DNA from: Neoscytalidium dimidiatum
Taxonomy: Eukaryota; Ascomycota; Dothideomycetes; Botryosphaeriales; Botryosphaeriaceae
DNA: 64,000 nt
Direction of reading: 5' to 3'
Assembly (NCBI GenBank): GCA_037367355.1
Contig: CM074695.1
Span: forward strand, 620,001 to 684,000
Shown here one piece after another: positions 11,380 through 22,098 of the stretch. A program made the position numbers and the translations under genes. Below the pieces are notes generated by a model. It ran no database searches. It was not told the DNA's origin and was given only the letters and a program-made list of their open reading frames with translations. Each line of letters starts with the position of its first letter. Position 1 is the stretch's first letter.

Positions 11380-13140
11380 ATGCCATATCTTTTAGGTCTG
11401 CCTAGGGAGCTCCGCGATAACATCGTTGAGCATGTCATTGACTCACCTTCGCCATCTTTCCGTGTTGCTCTTGAAAACAGATCCCAGGAAACCTTCCACG
11501 CCATTCGCTTTGAGAAACTCGCAAGCTACCCAACGACTGGTCTTGCACTTCAGCTGGTCAACCGCCACCTTCTGGCCGAAACCCGCTCTGTTCTTAGGCA
11601 CCTTTCCCCATCCCTTCCGGATTACAGCCTAGACGTCATCGTTGCGACTGAGTCTGACGAGATATGGCCCACGTGGACCTGCATCCCAGCCTTGGCCGAA
11701 CGCATCAATCGCGTCAACGTCACAGTCCGCCTCCTCAACAACAAGAACTTCCTCGCTTCGGCTTCGGCTTCGGCTTCGGACGAGTCGCCTTGTTCCACCG
11801 AATTGGGCCACGAATTGAACGAACGAAGAAGAGGCCAGCCTTCAAGATCACGATTCCTGACCCGGGAAGACGGCAGTCCGTCGAGAGTACTGGCTATCGC
11901 TTTCTACTGGATGCTCAAGCACTTTCTGGATCACGGCCCTTGCACGCAGAAGTCTCCGCCCTTCAGGAACATGAGCACCAAAGGGATCCATCTGAACTTC
12001 GTACGTGACGAGCATTTAGGGAATGTAGAGAGCCAAGTTTCGCCTGTTGCATCCCCTGAAACTCTCCAGGAATCCGTGACGGACTATCTGCAGGCTTTGC
12101 TCGGTTTGAATGACGAAACAGCTTGCTTCGGCCACATCGTCTTCGAGAGAGTGGGCTCTGTAGTAGCAAGCGTTGAGGGAAACCCTACCACCAAAATTGA
12201 CCTGGGAGAATTGTTGCTCAAGAAAGCGCTGAATCCTGGCGAGAACTTGTCCGAAGAATTCGACTCCACCCACAAGCTGCTGCATTGGATATCAGAAACG
12301 ACGTGGAAGAGAAAGGAACTGGGTTTCTCCTCCTCGCCTGAACTCGAGGCTGTCGCGCGGGTGCCGCAATACCCGCCGTCCAGGCCGCTTCCGCACACGC
12401 TTCTGCACCGTCTCACGCAGGGTCTTTCGTCGGCAAGCGTTCCGCAGCAACCCAGCTCCATACCCGCCGGAGAATCGCCTTTCTCCCGAGAGGATGTTGT
12501 CATGGGCTTGACGTCGTTCTACAAGTTCCTCGCAGGCCTTCACGTCCCCGAAGCTGCAATCGTGTACCCTCCTGCAGACGGCTGGCCGACAATCACCAAG
12601 GAGACCTTTGCACCGTACGGGAAGACAGATATCGTTATAGACCTGCTGCGCCACATCCCTTACATTGTAGAGATGCCCCACTACGACGAACAGGACGACA
12701 TCTACGAGGGGTGCTGCGCCGTCGACTACCGAGCACCGAGATCCGAGAAGGCTTACAGAGCTTTCTTCCGGGACGTGGAGTTTCCGCTCAACCAACAGGG
12801 TGATGAACAATCACCTCCGTCGCACACAGTCTTCCTGGGAATATTGTCTCACGGCAGGAATGGACACTTCTTCATGGTCGACACGGAGAAGGGGGCTGCC
12901 ACCATGAATGACTGGCAGAGCGGAGACGGCCCTTGGTTTCCCATCAAGGAGTTCTTTGAAAAGCTCAAGGATGACTATAGGTCTTTGAGAGTAGTAAGTG
13001 CATGCGCCAATTGCTTTGTCATGAGATACTCGAAGGGATGCTCGCTAAAAACGCTTCGTCGCAGTGGCCCAAGAAAAGCAATCACGTCGCTTTTGGGTAA
13101 ATCTTATCTGGATGAGGCTTCTCTGGAACCTTCAGTATAA
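11380..13140 (+). CDS. F-box-like and Knr4/Smi1-like fused protein
   Basis: A single-exon gene of 586 residues from ATG 11380 (MPYLLGLPRELRDNIVEHVI). The first 25 residues match the F-box-like start (LPRELRD-I) typical of a large Pezizomycotina family of short F-box/DUF proteins. From about residue 375 the sequence changes to a pattern seen in fungal Knr4/Smi1-related proteins: FYKFLAGLHVPEAAIVYPP, DGWPTIT, a GKTDIVIDLLRHIPYI helix, then HTVFLGILSHGRNGHFFMVDT and a final WFPIKEFFEKLKDDYRSL. A Ser/Ala repeat (ASASASAS) lies near residue 125. F-box proteins recruit substrates to SCF ubiquitin ligases, and Knr4/Smi1 links cell-wall stress to growth. The fusion in one uninterrupted frame is seen directly; the domain names are inference. 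The frame is open to 11200, but those residues look like 5' leader. Confidence 0.75.
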   Translation: MPYLLGLPRELRDNIVEHVIDSPSPSFRVALENRSQETFHAIRFEKLASYPTTGLALQLVNRHLLAETRSVLRHLSPSLPDYSLDVIVATESDEIWPTWTCIPALAERINRVNVTVRLLNNKNFLASASASASDESPCSTELGHELNERRRGQPSRSRFLTREDGSPSRVLAIAFYWMLKHFLDHGPCTQKSPPFRNMSTKGIHLNFVRDEHLGNVESQVSPVASPETLQESVTDYLQALLGLNDETACFGHIVFERVGSVVASVEGNPTTKIDLGELLLKKALNPGENLSEEFDSTHKLLHWISETTWKRKELGFSSSPELEAVARVPQYPPSRPLPHTLLHRLTQGLSSASVPQQPSSIPAGESPFSREDVVMGLTSFYKFLAGLHVPEAAIVYPPADGWPTITKETFAPYGKTDIVIDLLRHIPYIVEMPHYDEQDDIYEGCCAVDYRAPRSEKAYRAFFRDVEFPLNQQGDEQSPPSHTVFLGILSHGRNGHFFMVDTEKGAATMNDWQSGDGPWFPIKEFFEKLKDDYRSLRVVSACANCFVMRYSKGCSLKTLRRSGPRKAITSLLGKSYLDEASLEPSV

Positions 13141-13923
13141 CGCACTTCCAAATACCAAGAGAAAAAGTCGAAGTAACCATTCAGCGGCCATTTCCGATGT
13201 AACGACATTCTTTTAAGTATACACTCGTATCAACGGCTCGTTTCTGGTCCAACAGAGAACCCTAGACCCGCCATACGTCGTCACTGAAAAATATGGACCT
13301 GGAAAATTATTTATACGAGCGGATCGGGAGCTTTTGATACAAAAAGCTCAGATCTGCCGTATATCCTGACGATATCCTGGAGTGTAAGGCAGATGACTAT
13401 CACCGTTGTGAAGCGATATCTTCAACTTTAAGCCTTAGACTTCGTACTTCTTTATCTATTCTCCATTCACAAGCGTATATTGTCACTGCAAAATGGATGT
13501 CTTGAATCCTGATTCATCACGCTGAGAAGACAAGAAAAAAGGAGTCTTTCATTCACGCGCCATGATACAGCACATTGCTCAATGCTTGTGCGGAGACCTT
13601 GTAGAATTCATGTCAGCGTCCACCACTTAGCTAGTGGCACAACTTTAAACACGGATCAACATCGCCCAATCTAATTTCCCAAGCATCCAAAAGTATTCAA
13701 TTGCATAGCATGCACTCATCACATCAGAACGAAAGAGGCATCCAAGCCGGGGGGAAAAAAAAGGCAGCAACACGACCCACCCGCAAAAGAAACAGGCAAA
13801 CGCCCCTCAAAACCGGGAGAGACAGCAATCCCACCCACCCAAGCCCGACCACACCCGACACCATTCCCAAACCCTAGAACCCAATCCAAGACCCGTAAAA
13901 CAAAATCCCACAGAACACGCACT
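13141..13923. other. Intergenic between convergent F-box/Knr4-like and condensin genes
   Basis: Both neighbouring genes end here, so the 780 bp should hold two 3' UTRs and terminators. No gene is supported. Confidence 0.5.
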
Positions 13924-16900
13924 CTACTCCTCATCGCTGCTCAACAACTCGTCCACCACATCCCTCGCCTTCTCCGCCGCCGCAGCGGCCGCCTTCCTCG
14001 GCCTGCCCCTGCCCCTCCGCGACCCGCTCTCACCCGCCTCCGGTTCCGCCGACGCCGCACCGGCACCGCCGCTACCCCTCTTCGCCGGCGTCTTCTTCGC
14101 CTTGCCCTCGTCATCCGCCTTCTTCTTGCCGCCGCTGCCCGGCGGCCTGCCCCTCTTCTTCGGCTGCTGCTGCTGCTGCTGCTGCTTCGGCGCCACCTCC
14201 TCCACGTCCATCTCGATCGAGACATCCTCCTGCTTGATCGGCGGCTCGGGGGGAGGAGCAGCAGGAGCAGCAGACCCAGACAGTTTCTTCGGTCTGCCTC
14301 TCCTTTTGGCCGGCGGCTGAGGCGTCTCGTCGACCGCGGTCTCGTCCGGCTCCGATTCGGGTGCGGGATCCACCGCCTTCTTCGGCCTGCCTCTCCGTTT
14401 CCGCTGCGGCCGAGGCGTCTCGTCCTCCTCCTCCTCCGACGCCTCCTCCGTCTCCGATTCAGGTGCGGGCTCCGGTTTCTTCTTTGGCCGGCCCTTCCTC
14501 GTCGACTGGGGTGGAGGCGGTGGCGTTGGTGTTGGTTCCCTGGCGACGATGGTTTCTTCTTCCTCTTCTTCATCCTCCTCCTCTTCTTCCTCGACCTCCT
14601 CATCTTCATCGATGTCCATCTCGTCTCCCATCGGCATGACCGTCCCCTCGGCATCCACATCGCGCATCGTCTCATCCTGCAGCTGCATCTGGATCTGCTC
14701 CTCCAGACTCAGCGCTGCCATCGGCCTCTCCTCGCTCTCCTGCGGTTGCGGCTCGCGGTGCTGGACGACCGTATCCTCGTCCTCCTCTTCTTCCTCGACG
14801 ACCGACATCTCGTCCGCATCGCCGGCCACGCTGGGCGCGGCGTCCGCCTCGCTCGCGTCGACGGCGGACGCGGCCTCATCGTTGCCCTCGTCGTTCCTGC
14901 CATCGACGGTGGTCTGGTCGTCGTCCTTGCCCTGCTCCCGCCCCGCCTCGTCCGTATCGATCGCAACGGCGCCACCCGCATCCGCCTTCTCGGCTGGCGC
15001 GGTCAGCTTCGCCAGGGTGCTCGACAGCTTCAGGATGTTGTGGTAGAAAGCGGCTTCCGTCGCGGCGGGCTTGCTGTCGAGGGCTTCCTCGACCAGCTCC
15101 GTGAGAGCTTCGATCTTGTCGGGAGAGCTGGAAGGGTGGATGTGAAGCTTGCCGAGCATGGAGATGTAGTTCTTCTTCTCGTTGCCTGAAGTCCACGTTA
15201 GGTCTCTTGTATGGTGTGAAAGGATAGAAAAAAAAAAAAAAAACTTACGTGTCACTGCGGGCGACAGAATCTTCTCCAGCAAGTCTTGCGCAAGAAGTAC
15301 ATGCGCATCGCCGAGACCCTCGATCTTGCTTTCGCCGCTGACAAGCTTGCCGCCCATCTCTTCGGCACCGACCAGCTTCCGCGGGTCCGTCCAATCCACA
15401 ATCTGACTGCCTACTACATTGATGCCGACCATCTCGACATCGTCATCTTCTTCCATCTCATCCTGCAAACTCCACAGTGTGTGGACGATGGAGACAGCGA
15501 TGCTGGCCATGCGCTCCGCATTTTCTTTGCGCGAGTGACAGTATACCGGTAAGAAGTACGCCAATGCTTGGCGCAATCCCGGGTTCTGTTGCGACTCAGG
15601 ATTGAAATAAGCGATGGTCATGGCCTTGAGAAGATCCGGATCCTGCAGCGTGTTGAGCAACATCAGTTTACTGGCAGCAACAGCACCAGTACTCGCAACG
15701 CCTGAATCCTGAGACTTTAACGCCTTCAAGAACATCTTGTGGATGGGCTTAAGCATAGGATTAATTGGGTTGACCTCAGATGCGTCCGGATCGACTGGGG
15801 GCGGCGCGAGCAGCGAAGGATGAGTAGTAAGCATATCAGTAATGATTTGGAGGGCAATAATCTGCAGGGCCTCGTGGCCTTTTGCAAAACAATGGAGGAA
15901 CAGGTTGAGATTCTGTTGGGCAATGTTCTGTCACATAGGTTAGCGAAAGCCAATCGTGCTTGGGGCTTGTGGACTTACCTTGCTGAGAAGACAGCAGAGG
16001 CCAAGGCAGATGAAACCGCGCTCTCTGATAGGTGCTTCTTGAGAGCGGACAGCAGGAACAATCAAGTTATTCAACATGACGACCAGAGCGGTGTTGGATT
16101 CCAGTTCGCACTGCACGTTCTGCAGCATGCACTGTGCAATGTGCAGACACTTCATGTTCACCATGATTTCCTGAACCACCCTCTCTTCCTGAGCCGCATC
16201 CAACTCTTCGTCAGTCATGTCAGGGTTCCGTTTCTTCAGCTTCTCTCTCACGCTCTCCTCCTTTTCCGCATCGACATCGGAGCGTGCCGAGTGGAAGCTT
16301 TCGTTGTCATCGTCCTTGTCCAATTCGTCTTCGTCCAAAATGGTGTCGTGAACATCGGCAACGGCTTCCAGAACGATGTCGCAGAACTCACGTTCGCCAG
16401 CAATGTTATCGCCGCAAACTGTACGAAGAATTTCGACAACCAACTTGGTACATTCCTCCGGAAGGTCGGGGATGGCAAGGGCCTCGCGCATCGTGGAAAA
16501 CATCTTTCTGCGGCCGATTTCGTCTGTGTAGTCCAGTGTAAGAGCAATATGAAGGAGTTGCTCGGTACAGAATTCCTGCTGCACTGCTTCCTCCTCAGCT
16601 TCAAAGTTCTCCTCATCCTCGGCAACTTTTTGAACGCCCTCAATCAACTTCTTGATTTGCCTCTGAATCAGGTACCCGTATTTCGTGACTTCGGGCATCT
16701 TATCTTCCACGACACTTTGGAGTCTGCTGTCTCCGCTGGTACGGCAGTAGTCGTTGAAAGAACGCGCGATGAATGCGCTCTCAGGGGTCAAATTATCCCA
16801 AAATGGATCGTCAAAGCTGATGAAATCGCGGTAATCCGGGCGGCCTTCCCAGAATTCCTTCATGGCCTCATGAGCAATGCCACCCTCCACGCCAGAGGTG

Positions 16901-18128
16901 TTGACATCGATACGCTCGAGAAGCTCCAGTAGCGCATTGTAGCTGGGCTTGGATGGTTGTGCCACGGAACCATTACTGTCCTGAGTCGCACCGGGTGCTC
17001 CAGCGCAATCCTCAATCCATCGTTCCCGGAACAGGCGGGCTGCAGCCTTACGAACATTCTCATCGCGATCCCTCAAGCCCCAGCGCAGAAGTTTCTCTCT
17101 GTGAGTGAGTGACAAATGGCGGAAATCTCCAAGGGCGGGTAAAAGGCGAGAGTATAGCGCCCTTCTCGTGGCGGGGTCCAGGTCCCTTGCGCGCTCCAGC
17201 AAATAGGGTAAGGTGGTCACCACCAGTGGTAGATTGAGTAGGAGAGACCGACGGACTTCAGCTGCTGGATCATGTTGCAGGATATGTAAAAGCCTCTCCA
17301 TCAGCCCCTTTGGTTCGTCTTCATCGCTGTCTGCACTCTCTGAATCATCATTCTCTTCGGTAAGGCGACCTAATCCCAGAACTGCCTGTACCCGAACTTG
17401 AGCTTCCTTGTCGTGTAGCCGTTTCAGCAGTCCCAGACGGACTACTGGAAATAGTTCATCATCGATGGATTCTAGGTTATTGAGAAGGTGGGAGGTAATC
17501 TGTGCCGCCCGAAAACGGACAACTCTATCCTTGGCTGTGAGAAGAGGAATCAAGGCGGACAGGATGTGGGTAGTCAGACGGCTGCTGGGTGTCTCAGGAA
17601 GGGTAGTGGCGTCTGGATCTGCTTCGGCGGCAATTTTATTATCTGGAAAGCATTAGTTTTTGGCGGCGCTCCGTCTACATGGCCACTCTGCTTACCCTTG
17701 TCAGTGGCGTGCTTCAGGTACAGGCCCAGAAACTTCACGATGCGATCACCGACGGGCTCGCTTTTCTTGACTGGAAGAATGCGCAGAACGCAGCGGGTGA
17801 TCTCAGCGTTGAACTGCTCCTCGCCGAATTCTTCGCCGGTCTGGTGTTTCTTTGCCTTGACAGGCTCGTAGCAACAGGCTTCCTGGATCTTGCGCAATTG
17901 AACAACCAGCTTGCGCTGGGTGGCAGTTGTGCGCTGGGCATCGCCGAAAATCCTGCAGACTTGCTCGCGCAAAGATGTGGACTCTCCTTCATCGGGGATC
18001 TCGACGGCGTTCGCGGAGGAGCGGGAAGACTTGGAGGCGCGCGACCGACCGGACGTAGTCGTGGGTTTCGCAGAGGAAGCAGCGGCGGATGCGCGAGCCC
18101 TGCGCCTGTCTGCTACGCGGGCGGGCAT
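13924..18128 (-). CDS. YCG1: Condensin subunit G (Ycg1/CAP-G/Cnd3) with AT-hook tail
   Basis: Four exons on the reverse strand (18128-17696, 17642-15979, 15927-15249, 15185-13924) give 1345 residues. The N-terminus is Ala/Ser/Arg-rich. HEAT repeats follow, including VVRFRAAQITSHLLNNL, DKEAQVRVQAVLGLGRLTEE and DPAAEVRRSLLLNLPL, which match the Ycg1 family that forms the DNA-clamping kleisin/HEAT subcomplex of condensin in mitotic chromosome compaction. A second conserved block reads PIRERGFICLGLCCLLSK and NIAQQNLNLFLHCF. From about residue 1000 the protein is acidic and disordered. Five GRP-type AT-hook cores lie between about residues 1154 and 1325. Introns are 53, 51 and 63 bp; the 63-bp intron (15186-15248) is in frame and carries a 16-base homopolymer. 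It is divergent from the cysteine synthase gene with 246 bp between starts. Confidence 0.93.
14163..14186. repeat. (TGC)n microsatellite in coding sequence
   Basis: Read on the reverse strand as poly-Gln between the third and fourth AT-hooks of the condensin tail. Confidence 0.9.
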
Positions 18129-18374
18129 AGCGTCGGCCCGTGAGAGTTGACGGTAGGTGTCGTGGCGTCGGATGGTGTTGTGTCGTGAGGTTGTTTACGC
18201 TGGAACCGTGTTTACGCTGTTGCCCGCAGTCTTGGCGCGTCGGTACGAACGGCCATGCAGGCGGCGGACGCCAAGCGTTGCGTAATCGGCGAGACGCATG
18301 CATTCACCTAAGAAAGTTCGGCAGTGTCATTACCACTCACCCCACCACTCTGTGCCGTCTGTCAACCCCTCGCC
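18129..18374. promoter_or_regulatory. Divergent promoter of condensin and cysteine synthase genes
   Basis: The 246 bp between the two ATGs must carry both core promoters and 5' leaders. CT-rich motifs precede the cysteine synthase start (CGCCATGTTTCG). No TATA box is evident, as is usual for housekeeping genes. Confidence 0.6.
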
Positions 18375-19565
18375 ATGTTTCGCACACGGGTGCTGCGCTT
18401 CGCAGCAACCACCTACCGCATGGCCGAGAGCATATCGCAGATTGAGGCTGCCCAGCAGCACCTCGTCGGTGTCTCAAAGGCTCAAGGAATAGCTCAGCGC
18501 GGCTTTATCGACGGTGCGCATGTCCTTCGGCGCGCTGTTAGCCATTGGTAGCTGACACTGTCCGCAGCGATTGGCAAGACCCCACTCATCCGCCTGAAGA
18601 AGCTCTCCGACGAGACTGGCTGCGAAATCTTGGGCAAGGCCGAGTTCCAGAATCCCGGCGGCTCCGTTAAGGATCGCGCCGCTCTTTACGTCGTTGAGCA
18701 TGCCGAGAAGCAGGGTCTACTGAAGCCTGGGGGCACCGTGGTCGAGGGCACTGCAGGCAATACTGGTATTGGACTTGCTCACGTCTGCCGCTCCAAGGGC
18801 TACAAGCTGGTCATCTACATGCCCAACACCCAGTCGCAGGGCAAGATCGATCTGCTCAGGCTCCTCGGTGCCGAGGTCTACCCTGTTCCAGCCGTCGCTT
18901 TCGATAATCCTCAGAACTACAATCACCAGGCCAAGAGGCATGCTGAGAACATGGACAATGCGGTATGGACAAACCAGTTCGATAACACGGCCAACCGCCA
19001 GGCGCACATTGAGACTACTGGCCCGGAAATCTGGTATCAGACCGGTGGCAAGCTTGACGCTTTCACCTGCGCTACCGGCACCGCTGGCACTCTCGCTGGT
19101 GTCACCAGATACTTGAAGGAGAAGTCAGACGGACGCGTTAAGTCTTTCTTGGCTGATCCTCCGGGTTCGGTGCTTCACTCATACATCCAGAGTGGTGGAA
19201 AGCTGACTGAGAGGAGCGGCGGCTCGATCACTGAAGGTATTGGCCAGGGTCGCATTACTGATAACCTGAAGCCCGATATCAGCCTTATTGATGACTCAGT
19301 GCATATTCCCGACGAGGAGACCATCGCAATGGTATACCGCTGCCTTGATGAGGAAGGCCTCTACCTCGGTGCTAGCTCGTGCCTAAATGTCGTTGCTGCT
19401 AAGAAGGTGGCTGAGAAGCTTGGAAAGGGTCACACTGTCGTCACTATTCTCTGTGATGGCGCCTACAGATACGCCGAGAGGCTTTTCTCCAAGAAGTGGT
19501 TGACCGAGAAGAAGCTCCTCGATTCGATACCGGAGCATCTGAAGAAGTACATCGTTCTGCCTTGA
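18375..19565 (+). CDS. cysB: Cysteine synthase (O-acetylserine sulfhydrylase), mitochondrial type
   Basis: Two exons, 18375-18513 and 18568-19565, give 378 residues. The enzyme makes cysteine from O-acetylserine and sulfide using PLP. The PLP lysine lies in [11 protein letters not shown], the phosphate loop is [15 protein letters not shown], and the asparagine loop [18 protein letters not shown] and the [18 protein letters not shown] helix follow. The N-terminus ([19 protein letters not shown]) is basic, hydroxylated and free of acids up to residue 17, consistent with a mitochondrial presequence. The intron 18514-18567 (GTGCGC..GCAG) joins to give [13 protein letters not shown], the expected family sequence. 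The internal repeat [14 protein letters not shown] is typical of the fungal CysB group rather than of cystathionine beta-synthase. Confidence 0.95.
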
Positions 19566-20205
19566 TCCCCATCGAGCCGACTTATCTCCCCGGATTCCGG
19601 CAGACCGATTTGTAAATAGCTAAATCAAGACTTGTGTAAATCCCAGTGCCCAGCCAATCGCAGGAAGAGCAGACCATGTCAATAAACTGCAGGACGAGAT
19701 TTCAGGTCGAGCTGTGGGTAGCATCTGTTCAGATCATTTTCGCATAGGATATCCAGACTTACGCAGCGCATCCACCTTCCAAGCAGCGACAACGTGACTC
19801 CCTCATTTGGTGTTCACGATTTCCTTCAAGGCGAATCCTTTCGTTGGACCCGGGTTCCTTCCCTAAACGACCACCATAAGCAGTGCCGTGGCATCTCGAT
19901 CCGACACACCTCACAATTACACATCAAATATCCGTCTTTGCTGTCAGTGTACGGCTGCCAAGCGACCTTATTGATCCTATCATTCAAGTTCTATCTGCAG
20001 GACATGACTGGTGCTCTTCCTTCTTCAGCTACGATCGATTGGCACGGTGTACCTCACGACGCTCATTATTCGAACTCGCAGACGTTGCTAGCACTTCGCA
20101 GAGCCGTTTTCACAGGCAATTGCAACGCGCCAGGCTTCATTGTGATATTCGAAGCTTTCACCAAAACTTTTCCAGACACAATCACATCTACATCTTGCAA
20201 AAGAA
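19566..20205. other. Intergenic: cysteine synthase 3' end and upstream of unknown gene
   Basis: No supported gene. Frames of 140-156 codons that overlap the start of the following gene lack protein-like composition. Confidence 0.45.
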
Positions 20206-22098
20206 ATGCCGGGATATAACATCCAGCCGCTTGGTCCAGGCAACCGCAGTGGTGGACAATTGTACAGTCATCGAACACGTTCCGCTGTGCGTAGCGAAGA
20301 AAATGTACGTCCTTTCGGTGAACACATGCATCGGATCGAAATGTACACGTTAGAGCCTATCGTTCCGGTCGAGGATATAGTCCGTATCGGCCCATCGACC
20401 GACCCCTGGCGAGGGCTTCTGTCCAACATCAACCGGCTCTCTGCTGAAGGAGTATTCCCTCCCGAAACTCGCTCGATTATTCGTGATCATGTCCGGTGGG
20501 CGCTTTATGCAAAGGTCCGACTGGACCTCTTGACCACTACACCGAACACGTCGGTGAATCCCTACGACCATTCCGGGCGTACAGGCTACGATGAACTCTA
20601 CTACCGTACGGTCGAACACCTCTTCCTTCAGTTTGAGGTTTTTCGTCGACTCCGCGGCATCCTCAAAGGGTCACACTCTCATATGGCAAGCGACAGACGC
20701 TGTAATGGAGTGTGTCCGGCTCTCCTAACCCTTCATGTTCTCCTCGCCCAGTTTCGTGAAGCCAACCGACCCACAAGCTTTGACGAAACCACCCTCGGAG
20801 GCTCGCATGATGGCCCGCTCCAGATGCATCCACGAATCATGAGATTACGGAGAGCCATGATCCAAAGCGATTGCTTTGATGGACTAGCAGACATAATGGC
20901 ACGCTATGTTGCGAAAATTAGCTCTCACGCGGTCGATGATGAGGAATGGGAGGAGTGCATGCAACAAATCACTTTGCTGCGCCCGAATCATCCATACGAT
21001 AGGCCCTTCAGAGGTCCACGACACAATGAATACGGGGTTATCGGAGACTGGAACGGCGGGGAGAACATGAATGTCCATAATACAGAAGGTGGACAAAACG
21101 GCAATCCACGTCGAAACCGAGACGGCAGCTTCCACCATAGAGAGCTTTCACACCACTCTGGAAGCGTAAGCAACGGAACCAACCGACCAACCCAATACCC
21201 TGCAGAATCTGCCTCTGGTCCATCTCGCAGCAATCTATCGTTCCGCAACACTCGCTATCGCACGCCTAGCGTAGACATAATGAATTACAGTATCCACCAC
21301 CATCCACTCCCCGTTCAAGCCACAACCCGCAGTCCGCCCCCACGAAGCCCACCACCCAACCTGAACCCCCGACTCAACCAATTGTACCACTCGCCACTAC
21401 CCTCTCTCCCGCCCACATGGACGCATCATGCCATAACCTCCCGCCGCTCTCCGGCCGTCTCACACTACTACAGCACCCCCGCTACCTCCCCTTCCGAACT
21501 CGAATCTCTCCTCAATCCTGCCAACAACACCAGATCCATCAGCGCACCCCCCTCCCCCTTTGCGATCCCCCGCACCACAAATTTTGTCTCTAGCCGCACG
21601 GCACCAACCACCCAACCTCCGCCCTCACTGCGCTCCACGCCTTCGCGCTCCAATCCCCGCTTCTTCATCTCGTCCTCTTCCTCCTCCTCCGTCGTGGCGA
21701 GCGATGACCCCCCATTGTCACTGACGTCCCGGCCCCCGACGCACGGATGCGTGAGTCGCACCCCGCGGTGGCTCCACTCTCGGACGCGCGTGCGCGGCGG
21801 GCGCGTGCAGGAATCGACGGAGGCGGAGGCCGCATATTTGGATGTTGCAGAGGAGGCGAGGCGGGCAGATGAGGAGGGTGTGGGGGCGGAGGGGAGGAGG
21901 GTATTGGCGGTCAGGGTGCAAGAGGCGTTGGAGAGAGTGGACGGTGGGGATGAGTGGGAAGTAAGGGCGAGGGTTTTGCGGGAGATGGAGTGGGGGAGGG
22001 GGAGAGACGGGGAGGACAATGGAGAGGGTGATGAGGAGGGGTTTGTTATCTTGGATGCAGAAGGTGGGACTGTGGATGGTGAGGGTGTGGTTGGGTAA
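20206..22098 (+). CDS. Unrecognised protein with helical N-terminus and disordered C-terminus
   Basis: An uninterrupted 630-codon frame from ATG 20206 (AAGAAATGCCGG). I do not recognise the family. Residues about 60-250 look folded and helical (DPWRGLLSNINRLSAEGVFP, PALLTLHVLLAQFREANR, SDCFDGLADIMARYV). Residues about 270-510 are Pro/Ser/Asn/Arg-rich with PPPRSPPPN and a poly-Ser run. Residues 525-630 switch abruptly to Glu/Gly/Arg-rich sequence with predicted helix (YLDVAEEARRADEEG). The base composition of the + strand switches with it, from C-rich to G-rich. The length of the frame and the folded-looking start support a real gene; the C-terminal boundary is less certain. Confidence 0.65.
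   Translation: MPGYNIQPLGPGNRSGGQLYSHRTRSAVRSEENVRPFGEHMHRIEMYTLEPIVPVEDIVRIGPSTDPWRGLLSNINRLSAEGVFPPETRSIIRDHVRWALYAKVRLDLLTTTPNTSVNPYDHSGRTGYDELYYRTVEHLFLQFEVFRRLRGILKGSHSHMASDRRCNGVCPALLTLHVLLAQFREANRPTSFDETTLGGSHDGPLQMHPRIMRLRRAMIQSDCFDGLADIMARYVAKISSHAVDDEEWEECMQQITLLRPNHPYDRPFRGPRHNEYGVIGDWNGGENMNVHNTEGGQNGNPRRNRDGSFHHRELSHHSGSVSNGTNRPTQYPAESASGPSRSNLSFRNTRYRTPSVDIMNYSIHHHPLPVQATTRSPPPRSPPPNLNPRLNQLYHSPLPSLPPTWTHHAITSRRSPAVSHYYSTPATSPSELESLLNPANNTRSISAPPSPFAIPRTTNFVSSRTAPTTQPPPSLRSTPSRSNPRFFISSSSSSSVVASDDPPLSLTSRPPTHGCVSRTPRWLHSRTRVRGGRVQESTEAEAAYLDVAEEARRADEEGVGAEGRRVLAVRVQEALERVDGGDEWEVRARVLREMEWGRGRDGEDNGEGDEEGFVILDAEGGTVDGEGVVG

Noticed and set aside
15739..16932. 397-codon open frame antisense to the condensin gene
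   Set aside because: It mirrors the coding strand of a well-supported gene; the composition follows codon bias and there is no family motif.
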